Origin: Dysidea avara
Lineage: Eukaryota; Porifera; Demospongiae; Dictyoceratida; Dysideidae
Assembly: GCF_963678975.1 (NCBI RefSeq)
Contig: NC_089276.1
Location: 33,045,716 to 33,109,715, forward strand
Length of the DNA stretch: 64,000 bases
Direction of reading: 5' to 3'
A model generated the notes under the pieces. That model made no database searches and was not told the DNA's origin. It worked only from the letters and a program-made list of their open reading frames with translations. Position 1 is the first letter of the stretch. Each line of letters starts with the position of its first letter. A program made the position numbers and the translations under genes. Of this stretch, positions 44,143 through 56,074 are shown piece by piece.

Positions 44143-47100
44143 TTAGTGCTTAGAATGTGACTTGCTAAAATGTTTTGGCTTACTGTATGGCTTTAAATGA
44201 GTTGGATGCCTTGACTTCAAATACTGCTTTCTACTGACAGGTTGCGCAATGTTGGTAGGTATGTTTGCTTTGTTACGATCCTTCTGCAGTATAAAATGGT
44301 CTGACCATGGCCAGAAATCTTGTGAAACTGTATAGGGCAGTATATAATCTACTATACAATCGTTCAAGGAAAACAATGGCATTCTTTGGCTTTTGCATTG
44401 GTGAAAATGAGTATGTGAACTTTGTAACTTAGAAGATATTGTCAAAAGATGACCAATTTGTTTCCTAACCTTCAATTTTACTTCATACCTAAAATCATAA
44501 TCTGAAATAACAAGGCTTTTTAAGGAACAGTTTTCCTTGATACAACTACTGATTGCTACTACTCCATCATCAGATATTCTGTTACATGAAATATCAAGTG
44601 TTTGTATTACTGTATTAACTTTGATGGCTTCACCAATCTTTATTGATCCAATACCAGTTATATTATTAGCACTTAGATTAACACTTTTCAATGCTTTGTT
44701 ATATTTGAGACAATCACTGATTGCTATAGCTCCATCATCTGCTATGTTGTTGCCTGATATATCCAGTGATAGTAATGTTGTATTTGATTTAAGTACTTCA
44801 CCAAAATTGGTGGCACCGACACAAGTTATAAGATTGTCTGCTATGCTAAGATCTTGAATGGTATTGTTGCATTTGAGATACTCACTGATAGCTATAGCTC
44901 CGTCATCTGATATGTTGTTGCCTGATATATCCAGTGATAGTAACGTTGTATTTGATTTAATTATTTCACCAACATTAGTGGCACCAACACTAGTTATGTT
45001 ATTGTTTGCTATGTTGAGATCTTGAAGGGTATTGTTGCATTTGAGATACTCACTGATAGCTATAGCTCCAACATCTGAAATGTTGTTGTCTGATATGTCC
45101 AATACTTGTAGCATTGAGTTTAGTTTAATAGCTTCACTGATATTTGTTGCACCAATACTAGTTATGTTATTTTTGGACAAGTTTAGACTTTCTAAAGTAT
45201 TGTTGGTTTTAAGACACTCACTGATAGCTGTAGCTCCATCATTAGATAAGTTGTTGTCTGAAATGTCCAATACTTGTAGTATTGAGTTTAGTTTAATAGC
45301 TTCACTGATATTTGTTGCACCAATACTAGTTATGTTAATTTTGGACAAGTTTAGACTTTCTAAAGTATTGTTGGTTTTAAGACACTCACTGATAGCTGTA
45401 GCTCCATCATTAGATATGTTGTTGTCTGAAATGTCCAATACTTGTAGCATTGAGTTTAGTTTAATAGCTTCACTGATATTTGTTGCACCAATACTAGTTA
45501 TGTTAATTTTGGACAAGTTTAGACTTTCTAAAGTATTGTTGGTTTTAAGACACTCACTGATAGCTATAGCTCCATAATCAGATATGTTGTTGTGTGAAAT
45601 GTCCAATAATTGCAGTGTTGAGTTTAGTTTAATAGCTTCACTGATATTTGTTGCACCCATACTAGTTATGGTATTGTTGGACAAGTTTAGATTTTCTAAT
45701 GTATTGTTGGTTTTAAGACTCTCACTGATAGCTATAGTTCCATCATCAGATATGTTGTTGTGTGATAGGCTCAGTATTAGTAACGTTCTGTTCAATTGAA
45801 TTCCTTCACTAATTCTTGTTGCACCAACACCTGTTACACTATTGTGTGACATGTTGAGATTTTGAAGTGTATTGGTGTGTTTGAGATACTCGCTGATAGC
45901 TATAGCTCCATCATCAGATATGTTGTTCCTTGAAACATCAAAGTTTTGTATTCTGGTGTTGTTCTGCATGAAAGCTACAAAAAGAATTATTTCATGATCA
46001 CCTAGATGTTTGCCACATATATTGTATGAGTGGGAACTAAAATCAAAGTTAATGTAATAGTGATAGTGATACCCTTTTATATAAGAAATAATGAGATTTT
46101 GCAATGTCGTGTTCATTTTGAGACACTTACTGATCTCAGTAACTCCAAATTCACTGATGTTGTTGTGTGATATGTTGAGCTTATGCACCTCTGGACTAGA
46201 CAAATCTACTTCTTCTAATTCTGTACTATATTCTGACAAGTCCGTACTCAGAGGCGTTTTATTTGTAACAGCATTGATGATAGCTATAGCTCCATCATCA
46301 GATATGTTGTTGTGTGAAATGTCCAATATTTGTAGTGTTGAGTTTAGTGTAATAGCTGCACTGATATTTGTTGCACCAATACTAGTTATGTTATTTTTGG
46401 ACAAGTTTAGATTTTCTAAAGTATTAAGACACTCACTGATAGCTATAGCTCCATCATCAGATATGCTGTTGTGTGAAATGTCCAGCGTTTGTAATATCAT
46501 GCTTGATTTAATGACTTCACTAATCCTCTTGGCACCAACACTAGTTATGTTATTTTCAGCCAGATTAAGACTTTGTAATGTGTTGTTGGTTTTAAGATAG
46601 TTACTGATAGCTATAGCTCCATCATCAGATATGTTGTTGTGTGAAATGTCCAGTGTTTGTAGTGTTGAGTTTAGTGTAATAGCTTTACTGATATTTGTTG
46701 CACCAATACTAGTTATGTTATTTTTGGACAAGTTTAGATTTTCTAAAGTATTAAGACACTCACTGATAGCTATAGCTCCATCATCAGATATGTTGTTGTC
46801 TGAAATGTCCAATACTTGTAGTATTGAGTTTAGTTTAATAGCTTTACTGATATTTGTTGCACCAATACTAGTTATGTTATTTTTGGACAAATTAAGAATT
46901 AGTAATGTGTTGTTGATTTTAAGATACTCACTGATAGCTGTAGCTCCATCATCAGATAACTTGTTGTCTGCAACATCAAGATATTGTATTGTGTTGTTCT
47001 GTAGGAAAACTAAAATAAGAATTATTCCAGCATCAGCAAACTGTTTACTGCACATTTTGTATGAGTGGGAACTAGTGTCAAGGTTAAGAAAACATTCATT

Positions 47101-50100
47101 TTGTTCATACAATGAATATTTTTGCAAAGTCACTCCCCAAGAAATTGTGAGTTCTTGCAATGTTGTGTTCATCTTGAGACATTTACTGACTTCTGTTACA
47201 TCACTGATGTTGTTGTATGATATGTTGAGCTTTTGTAGTGAATTTGACATATTCACTTCATCCAGTTTATTCTTTATAGTTTCTGATATGTCAATATTCA
47301 AAGAAGTTTTGCTTGTAACAGCCTTGATGATAGCTACAGCTCCATCATCAGATATGTTGTTGTGTGATATGTTCAGTGCTAGTAACGTTGTGTTCAATTT
47401 AATTCCTTCACTAATTCTTGTTGCACCAACACCTGTTATACTATTGTGTGACATGTTGAGATTTTGAAGTGTATTGGTGTGTTTGAGATACTCGCTGATA
47501 GCTATAGTTCCATCATCAGATATGTTGTTGTGTGATATGTTCAGCATTAGTAATATTGTATTCAATTTAATTCCTTCACTAATTCTTGTTGCACCAACAC
47601 TATTGTGTGACATTTTGAGATTTTGAAGTGTATTGGTGTGTTTGAGATACTCAGTGATAGCTATAGCTCCATCATCAGATATGTTGCTGTTCGAAATGTC
47701 CAGTATTTGCAAATTTGTGGTGGTTACACTTTCAGTACCATCTACAGTATTTTCAGACAGGCTAAAATGTTGAAATGCACTATCACTTTTGTAAAAGTCA
47801 CCAAAGGGTTTACTTCCATTGTCACATATGCTGTTCAAAAAATTAAATTTATGCAGACAGGTATTGTTTTGCAAAAATGCTGCTATATAAATTGCTCCAG
47901 TTCTACTCATGTTTTGATTGCACACATTATATGACTGAACTGTAGCATCCAGAATTGCATAAGTATTGTTGCATGATATTTTAAAGCTGTTCAGTGATCT
48001 ACCTTTGTTATAATTCTCATGGTCATAGATTCCATCAGTTGATATGATTTGTGAAATTTCTTGTACTCGTAGTTGGGTAAGGTTGCAAAAAAAAGCTAAT
48101 ATTAAAATTGCTTCTGTATTTGTAAAACCTTTGCTACAGATATGGCATAACTGACCTGCAGCTTCTAGAGTGACATGATTGTTACCGCATAATATCTTTA
48201 ATGTTTGGAGTGATTCATTTTTCTTGAGATATTTGCTGAATTCTAATATTCCATCATCAGGGATATCATTGTGGGAAAAGTCAAGTGTTTGCAGTACTGT
48301 GTTCACCTCAATGGCCTTGCCAATCTCTATTGCTCCTACACTAGTAATATTATTGTTTGATATATCAAGGTACTTCAGTGTACCACTGCTCCTAAGGTAA
48401 CCACCTATAGCCATAGCTCCTAAATCAGATATTTCACTCTGTGAAAAGTAGAGTTCTGTAATCATGGTACTATTTCGCAAAAATGCTGAAACAAGAATTG
48501 CACCAGCATCACCATAGCCCATTTTGGAAACATCATATGATTGGACAGAACCACTTAAAGCTATCCTATCGTTATTCCATAATATAATAAGTTTTTGCAG
48601 TGTTTTGTTGTTTCTGAGACTCTCACTGATCGTAATAATCCCATCATCTGATAAATTATAATATGAAATGTCAAGATAGTCTAACGTTGAGTTGAGATTG
48701 AGAGTATCTATGATCTTGCTTATTCCTACACAAGTAAGACCATCAAATGACAAATCAAGTGCTTTAACATCTCTGTTATCCACAAGACAGCAGCCTAAAA
48801 CTTCTGCTCTGTACTCTTCACTTCTGTCAAAGAGATCTATGGCTGTGTCATCACAACTGTTAACTTTTGGAAATTCACAATTGATATTATCATCATTCAA
48901 ATATAAACTAGTCGTTTTAATAACAGGAGTTTGATTGTTGAAATGTAGTTGATTAAATGAAATGTAAATTGTTAAAATACGTGGGATGATTTTGTATGCA
49001 TTGACTACTTCTGTAAATCCAGACTTGGAAACATTATTGTATGACAAATTAAGCACATGTAAAGAAGATTTACTGTTAATGCTTTGAAAAATGAATGTGA
49101 TTCCTGCAACGGAAATCTCATTCGCGGACATGTTGACCTCTTGTAGAGTTACATTTTTCTTGAGACACTCACTAATGGCAATAGCTCCATGATCACATAT
49201 AAAATTGCGTGAAATATCTAACTTTTGTAAATACTGATTTATCTGTAGCGAAGATACTATCTTTGTTATTCCTTTGCTAGAGATAAAATTTCTAGACATA
49301 TCAATTCTTTTCAAACAGCAGTTGTTTTCAATACACTCACCCATGTACTCTGCACAACTGTCTGTCAAGTTGTTCTGTGATAGATTAAGATAAACTACAG
49401 TTTTGTTATTGCTTAAAATATTTGCTACTATCTGTGAACCACTGTCTTCAAGAAATGTATTAGAAAAATCAAGCAATGAAACCTTCGTATTTATGCAATA
49501 AGTACCCCACGACATTTTAAAGTGCTGTAGTGTTGTGTTATGTTTTAATGATTCACTAATGTCTATTGCTCCAGTAGTGGAAATGCCATTGTTTGAGATA
49601 TCAAGTGTTTTTAATGTCCTACTATTGCATAAAATGTTAACTATTTGCTTGACCATGTCATCTTTCAAATGGTTTCCAGATATATTTAGTGACTCCACTA
49701 TGGTAGGGCAGTTGGAGAGAAATGTTAAAATCTCTTTAATATCTACTTGACCAAGAGAAGACCAGTTCAGTACCTTGGGGCCATGAGGCTGAAACATGGA
49801 ACAGTAGACATTAAATGACAGAACAGAATTATTACCAAACAAGTCAACCTTTTCTATATTTGAAGCCTTTTCTGGATGCATAACAAAAAACTGTTCTATA
49901 ATGCTCATACCGATATCACCAATACAACAGTCCCTCAGAACTAATGTCTGTACTTGTATATTATATTTGGAAACATAAGATAGAAGTGATGAAATGTGGT
50001 GTGGATGTAATCTTACATTACAAAAATTAATTTCGCCATTATGAAATAATGCAGAAATTTCTTCAGGTACCTTTTCACTATTTGATTCCATAAAACACTG

Positions 50101-53100
50101 AAACAAATGCAAGCATTTTGGCTTATTTGTTATTATGTGTTTTGATAAAGATCTTTCAGTTTTTGAATGAGTCCTGTATAAAAATTGAGAAAATGCTTCT
50201 GATGATACTCCATTAATTCCGACATACATCATCCACATAAAACTGTATCTACTTTCCCAAAATGTATTTTTTAACAATGCTAACTGTTGTTTACCTTCAA
50301 GTGTAGTTAAATAAAAAGCAGCTAAAAATTCTTGCATGGTGTAATGCAAAAAATTGAATGAAGCATCTTTACCTGGCCCTTTCTGTGCAAAGTGCTGTAC
50401 AACTTGTAGCAATCCAAATCCATTTAGGGCTCCTGGTACATCACCAATTTCAGGGCAATAATTTTTTATCTCTTTGTATGTAAAAATTAACTGATTGTTG
50501 TGCATTCCTCCATAAGCTAATTCTGATAATTTACAAATGATCTCGTACACAGGTTTAGGTAGCTCTTCTAACTTATTAAATGCTGTACAAATACAATCAG
50601 ATGATATTGATCCTTGTTTGGTTAAACTGCGATATATTGTATGTAGAATGAAAGATTCATTCATTTCTGTCAGTGTTTCAGGTAATTCACTTTGAACTTT
50701 AAACAAGTAAAGAAGTACTGCTAAGTGAAGAGGAACATATATCAAGCTATTAATAATTGGATGGCACTTGAGGTAGGCTATTAAATGTTCTTGCTTATCA
50801 GGTGATTCTTTCAGTGAGTTTATAATGTACTCATCACGCTCTTTTTTAGCAAATCCGAGAATTTCAATCCTGCGATCAACTTTGTCATGCAAGTGCATAG
50901 TAGCAGTTGGTCTTGAAGTAACCACTAGTACAGAATTAGGAAATACCTTACCTTTAAAAAGGTTTGCAATAAATGATGTTTCACGCAAACTGGCAGGGTA
51001 TTCATCATAACCATCCATTACTATACATACTCTCATGCTTTGAATCTTTGAGACCAACTTTTCAATCTGCTCTTCATTAAAGGTTCGGCTACCCACACTT
51101 TTCAGTAAGTATTGAACTAGCTGGGTCTCAGACTCAATGTTTCTTAATTCAGGATCTCGAAGGAACAATAAAAACAGCACAGAAACATTTTCTAGCAAAC
51201 AATTATTAGCCCACAAGTAAGCTATTTCTTTAGCTAAAACAGTTTTTCCTATTCCAGGTGCACCCTCAATTAGAATATGCTTAGGTGGCTTGCTAGAGTC
51301 AACAGAATCCTCTGCAAGCTCTTTATGATCAGCAACAAAGATATCATTAATATTCTTTGTGATCTTAGAGTGTGATTTTATGGTATCTGTAGTGGATGAA
51401 GAATCCGCTTGCTTGTCTTGTGCACCACAACTAACATGTTTCTCAGAATATTCAGTTACCAACTTATCCACTCTGACAGTGCCATCTTTGTGGCGTTTAG
51501 ATAATTCAATTAACTCTTGTTTTGTTCGCCTACCTTTGTAGTGTATTAAAGCAACATTGACAATAGTTCTTGGTTGATTAGGTGGCCATTCATCATCTTC
51601 ATTTATATCTCTTATTTCTGTATACTCTTTACGAAGCTCATCTGTTACCTGACTAAACGTATCTAATCTTCTTTTGGTGTTGCTGCACATCTTCTCTGCT
51701 TCTACATCAGATACAGCATCTGTTGGAATATGAGTAAATGTAAGTTAGACGTCTGTAACCGCATTAATGTAAAATGTGTATTAGGTGTACAGATATCTAT
51801 CTGCACTACCAGTACAAGGCAATGTTGTCAAGAGTACTCAGTATGGGGTCTCAGATAAATTGTAATTGTAACTGCAATAGTAAGGTTAAAGGCTTGTGTC
51901 TGTACATACATAAAACAAGTTATTATATGAACAACATCATTCGAATTAAACATGTTTACAACATGAAAAATATGCTTGTTCTAGTACAAAACTATTGGAA
52001 GTGAACACATGTTCACCTCTTTGTCGATATTAATCACAATAAAACAAAAAGAAGTGCTATATCCCTACTGAAACACAGTAGGGATATGACACTTCTTTTT
52101 GTTTTACTGTGATTTAATATCATGCACTACTCCACCTTGTGTCAGTACTTTTTATCTACTCTAGTTGAAAATTCCAAATTTTTTGTGTACTTGTTTGCTA
52201 ACTTTTTAAAATTAAATAATCATTATGACTGGTGAACCCATGCATGCCGCATCTGAAATGGCGCTGCAAGCCCCAGCAATACCAATTATCATCTGAAAAG
52301 TGAAGTATCCATTACGTTTCGTTGTCAGCTATGTTCAACCCATTACACAGCATTTCAAATCAAGAACTGTTCGAAAAGCATGCATACCAAAGAAAGAAAT
52401 GGTGCCATGAGCCCCAGTTATATCAATAAAGTGAAGCATCCATCAAACTTCATTGTCGGCTAAGTTCAACCTGTTACACGGCAGTACGAATCAAAAACTG
52501 TTTGAAAAGTACCTCTACAATAAAAATAGCCACTATGAAAAACACAGACAATTTCCGTTATAAAGGGAAGCCATCATGTACTACCACCAAATTGACACTT
52601 TTCACTGTAGGCAAAGATGAATGGGACACAAAGAAGAACACTGGTAAGTTCAAGAAGAATGCATTGTATGTACTGAAAGGCACCTCTCGGGCTGAAGCGA
52701 CGTTGAACAGTGAAAATATCAAGCCCGTAACCTTAGTCGTTATTGAGTTATGCTTGTCTGAAGGCATCAGTAAGTCAGTCAGGCAGTCAGTAGAAAATTT
52801 CATAAATAATTGTTTTTAAAATTCTGTAGCAACTTGCTGAAAGTGTTTTGGGTCAATCATCGAAAGCTTGTTTGGGCTTAGTTTACCTAACCAATACTGC
52901 CTCATCGTTGTTGGGAGAAATTGAAGCTGGTTTTCGGATGATATTATTCTGTGGGCCACGCCTACTCCTCTGTGGTCCCTACTATACAGTACTATCATAC
53001 TGTATGATACCAATGTAGGGATTTTCTCAGAGATATTCTGTAATACATCTCTGTTTCACTTCTTTATATTGCTTGGATTTCTTCTTCATGCTTAATAAAT

Positions 53101-53459
53101 GTATTAGCTCTATATAGTACTGTCACTTAAAATTTAAACCACTGTATAATTAATACAGAATAATAATACATACAAATCCTCACCATAAACATCATCAACT
53201 GGATCAAGGCCAAGACCTTGCCTTCTCACATTAGTAAGAGCAACCTCCAGGGCTTTCCATGTAGCACCAGGAACTAACTTCAGCCACTTGTCAAGAGTAT
53301 TTTGAAAACAAGCCACACTTTCATTGTGATGATCTTTCTTTACTATTTCCAACACATCAAGAGCAAGTCCTAACTCTATTCCAATATCTTTCCACTCGGT
53401 GGCATATCTCTTTTTCGTAACATATCTGTTAAGGTCTCTTATTGAAGGAGTATCATCCT
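44143..53459 (-). CDS. NLR immune-type receptor: death domain, NACHT and very long LRR array
   Basis: Two exons are resolved. 53184-53459 encodes a death-fold domain (EWKDIGIELGL, IVKKDHHNE, TLDKWLKLVPGATWKALEVAL). 44143-51719 joins it in phase across a 1.46-kb intron and encodes ~2525 residues. Numbering from the Met at 51690: Walker A GAPGIGKT 143-150, Walker B VCIVMDGYDEY 221-231, the sensor region VVTSRP 256-261, helical domains to ~600, then several dozen ~28-residue leucine-rich repeats of ribonuclease-inhibitor/NLRC3 type (LDISHNNISDDGAIAISEYL) to ~2430 and a basic tail rich in K, H and S. The frame is intact. NLRs are cytosolic sensors that oligomerise through NACHT and signal through N-terminal death-fold domains. 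The death-domain exon starts at an acceptor (ATCTGCAG|AG), so the first exon is missing here. DNA-level tandem duplication inside the LRRs is recent (45060-45620). Confidence 0.93.
45060..45620 (-). repeat. Near-identical 168-bp tandem units within the LRR region
   Basis: Three successive 168-bp units, each coding two LRRs (56 residues), differ by only a few bases. The words GACAAGTTTAGACTTTCTAA and CACTCACTGATAGCTGTAGC recur at this spacing. Related, more diverged 168-bp periods continue to ~47700, indicating growth by unequal exchange. Confidence 0.88.
52024..52192. repeat. Foldback repeat P, copy 3 (left arm truncated) in the NLR intron
   Basis: Contains the inner dyad CACAATAAAACAAAAAGAAG / CTTCTTTTTGTTTTACTGTG and the right-arm word CTCTAGTTGAAAATTCC. 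It precedes an F1 copy as in the other loci. Confidence 0.8.
52215..52790 (+). repeat. Dispersed repeat family F1, plus copy in the NLR intron
   Basis: Same block order as 42825-43415, including the partial internal duplication (GTCAGCTATGTTCAACCCAT, then GTCGGCTAAGTTCAACC). The frame MKSTSTIKIATMKNTDNFRY parallels that at 43112. It is followed by a copy of the 260-bp repeat (52791-53010). Confidence 0.8.
52791..53010. repeat. Third copy of the ~260-bp repeat
   Basis: Shares CAGTAGAAAATT, GAAAGCTTGTTTGGGCTTAG, CCAATACTGCCTCATCG and TGTGGGCCACGCCTACTCC with 43420-43920. Confidence 0.82.
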
Positions 53460-53667
53460 CTGCAGATAACACAATTCATTGATAAATACTGACAAAAATG
53501 ACGGGTGAGCCTGATGTAGTGTTATTACGCTGGTGAAACTTAATAGTCTTTGCATGTTTATAATTTCTACTAAAGCCATACCGTATACCCGGAAATTTTT
53601 GCAGTACGTAATTTTCATGGTTTTCATGGTTTGTAAAGCTGCCGTGAAATTTTTAGTGCTAAGTGAT

Positions 53668-54802
53668 ATAATAGTATAGCGGCACAACCAAAAAATTGTG
53701 CACTTTTCATAAAGCCATGAAACTTTCCACACAAATAGTAGTCCTCAATACACATATTTTCAGATATAGTGCCATCGCTGATTTGACCTTTGGTGACCTT
53801 TACTGCCATTTTTGTACAGAAAATTGATCATTTTCGTCTTTAACTCCCTGAGGCAGTAATTAACTTGTTGAAACATGGTACCAAACAAAAGATCTTGCTG
53901 ATAGAAACAACGTGGTTTTTATTTGAAGTCAATAGGTGATTTCATTATTAAGTTATGAGTATTTTTATTAGCTGCAAAATTTGATAAATTTATGCATAAT
54001 AGAGGGATTGCATGCGTGATGCGTTATGACGTATTTTCGTGAAATGCTTAACAACCGTTGCTTGTCAGACATTTGTGAGGTACGCAAGTGAAGGCTACAG
54101 CCAGTCTCAATGGTTCAGTGTAGAATGGAACATGTTCGCTAGGTTAGTCACTTGGGATAGCCGTCGTCAAAATTGTACAAGTGTTAGTGTTCACGACTAA
54201 TCGACGAAAAATTGATATTACGCTTGTCCAACTTAGTGCTAGTATTTAATGTTTGTTTCTAACCTTATCCTAGCTTTTGACAGAGATTCTCTTATTTGGT
54301 AAAGCGTGGTGACGAAATAAGTACATTGTGTGTCATTGAAAAGTAAACCTCACAAATGTCAGACTAGCAACGGTTGTTAAGCATTTTTATAATTCGCGCC
54401 ACAATACTTTTCGCGTGCAAACCCTCTATTATCTTCCCACAGGTAATTCACACCTCGAGGGCAGGTGAATTTATCAAATTTTGCAACTGGTAAAAGTGAT
54501 AATAACTTTGTAATGAAATCACCTATTGACTTCAAATAAAAAGCAAGTTGTTTCTATCAACAAGATCTTTTGTTTGGTACCATGTTTTTAACAAGTTAAT
54601 TACTACTTCAGGGAGTTAAAGACAAAAATGATCAATTTTCTGTACAAAAATGGCTGTAAAAGTCACCAAGGGTCAACTCAGCGATGGCACTATATCTAAA
54701 ATTACATGTCATGAGGAGTACTATTTATGTGGAAAGTTTCATGGTTTTATGAAAAAGTGCACAATATTGCCAATTTTGGGGGCTACACCGCTATACTAAT
54801 AG
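53668..54802. mobile_element. Large foldback element, arms ~420-450 bp
   Basis: 53668-54083 and 54347-54802 are imperfect inverses. Shared words include TAGTATAGCGG at the outer ends, GATCATTTTCGTCTTTAACTC, TACCAAACAAAAGATCTTG and AACAACCGTTGC near the centre. The loop is ~260 bp. A minus-strand 61-codon frame (MAVKVTKGQISDG) and its plus-strand counterpart are just arm sequence. No transposase. It lies directly upstream of the known NLR exons and may sit in the first intron or promoter. Confidence 0.85.
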
Positions 54803-54989
54803 TAGAAAATTCACTATCACGATAGGTATTGAAGCATTATTCACGATACGATAATATCACGATACGATAATATCACGATAATTACACTTTGAATGATCTT
54901 CAGTCAAGTTCCAAGTATTCAATGCATGTTAAACATAATTAAAACCATTGTAGATTACTATTTGCTTGGTTTTCTTGTAAGTGCATCAA

Positions 54990-55245
54990 TTAGGTAATTA
55001 ATTGCGTGGGCGGCCGATATTTCTACAATTTTTGTTACTGCCTTGCAGCCAAACTTTCCATGATAAAGGAAACTAAGTAGTTATAAAACAGCTAAGCCAG
55101 CTTCTCAAGCAGAATTTTTAGTGGAATTCTAGACCCTTCGCGAAGCGATTGATTAATTGCGTGGGCGGCTGATAAATATACACAGCTTGTTATAGCCTTG
55201 CAACCAAACATTTCGCGAACAAGCAAGCCTAAAGAGTTACAAAAC
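54990..55245. repeat. ~130-bp direct repeat near the left element end
   Basis: Two copies contain AATTGCGTGGGCGGC, TGCCTTGCAGCCAAAC or AGCCTTGCAACCAAAC, and GTTATAAAACAG or GTTACAAAACAG. Subterminal duplication of this kind is common in hAT elements. Confidence 0.7.
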
Positions 55246-55567
55246 AGTTAAGGTGGCGGTCAAGCGGCTAAAGTGCCTCAGGTAAAGCGCACGCCCTCCA
55301 ATATAATAATGAATGGAAACGATTCTTCGCGCGTAACTCAATAACTCGGTTTGAAAGGTAAGTGAACGAAAAAGCGTTTGTCTTGTGCGCTAAGAAACAC
55401 AGTTAGTTACGGCGACTTTAGAGCTCTCAACTAGTGAAATTGATTTTGAGTGAGGTAATAAGAAAAAATGAGTGAGATTGGTATGAAAATGAGTGAGGGA
55501 CTGTGGATGTGGTACCCAGAGAGTGCAAAGCACACTCCAAAATGCAAAGTGTGAGTTCTCTAGGGGC

Positions 55568-55918
55568 AGTGGTGGAGGAAGGTATGAAAAGTTGGGGGGC
55601 TGAGTATATAGGTACTTGGACAGTGCGCAAAGCGCACTCAGAGCATGCAAAGCATGCTCTCCCTCTAGGGGGGTCTGGGGGCATGCCCCCCCAGGAAAGT
55701 TTTGAAAGGTAAGTGTTGTGAGATTGAATCTGGAGGCAGTTTTAGCCAATAATTTATGATAGATAAATAGTCTTATAACAAGTAAGTTTTGCAGAATGAA
55801 GCATTAAATACTTATGACATCATAAAACACAATTATTGGGGGGTCTCTGCCCCTGTTTTTTTAAAGTTGGGGGCTCCAGCCCCTCTAGCCCCCCCCCCCC
55901 CCCCTTCTGCCGCCACTG
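55568..55918. mobile_element. hAT-like MITE with CAGTGG ends
   Basis: The left end is CAGTGGTGGAGGAAGG; the right end, inverted, is CAGTGGCGGCAGAAGG. Both are followed by GTTGGGGGCT-type blocks. The flanks (TAGGGG and AGGGGG) are too simple to prove a target duplication. Includes the hairpin words GCGCAAAGCGC and GCATGCAAAGCATGC and an 18-base C run near 55890. Confidence 0.55.
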
Positions 55919-56074
55919 AGGGGGATCTGGGGGCATGCCCCCTCCCCCTAGAAAGTTTTGCCGAAATTTTAGAGGCTCTTAGATGCAATTTCAATCAAAA
56001 TTTTACTTTACATTTGTGCTATAATTATACTTGTGACATACAATAAGGTGAAGGCTCTATTGTGTGCATATCAT

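Noticed and set aside
44537..47467. Long plus-strand frames rich in ILVMLFLDKFR
   Set aside because: Antisense shadows of the LRR repeats in the NLR exon.
53624..53809. 61-codon frame MAVKVTKGQISDG
   Set aside because: It lies in the arm of the 53668-54802 foldback, and the other arm shows the same words with disruptions; no evidence of coding.
55390..55749. 119-codon minus-strand frame in a C/T-rich region
   Set aside because: Composed of MITE end sequence and simple repeats; no splice support.
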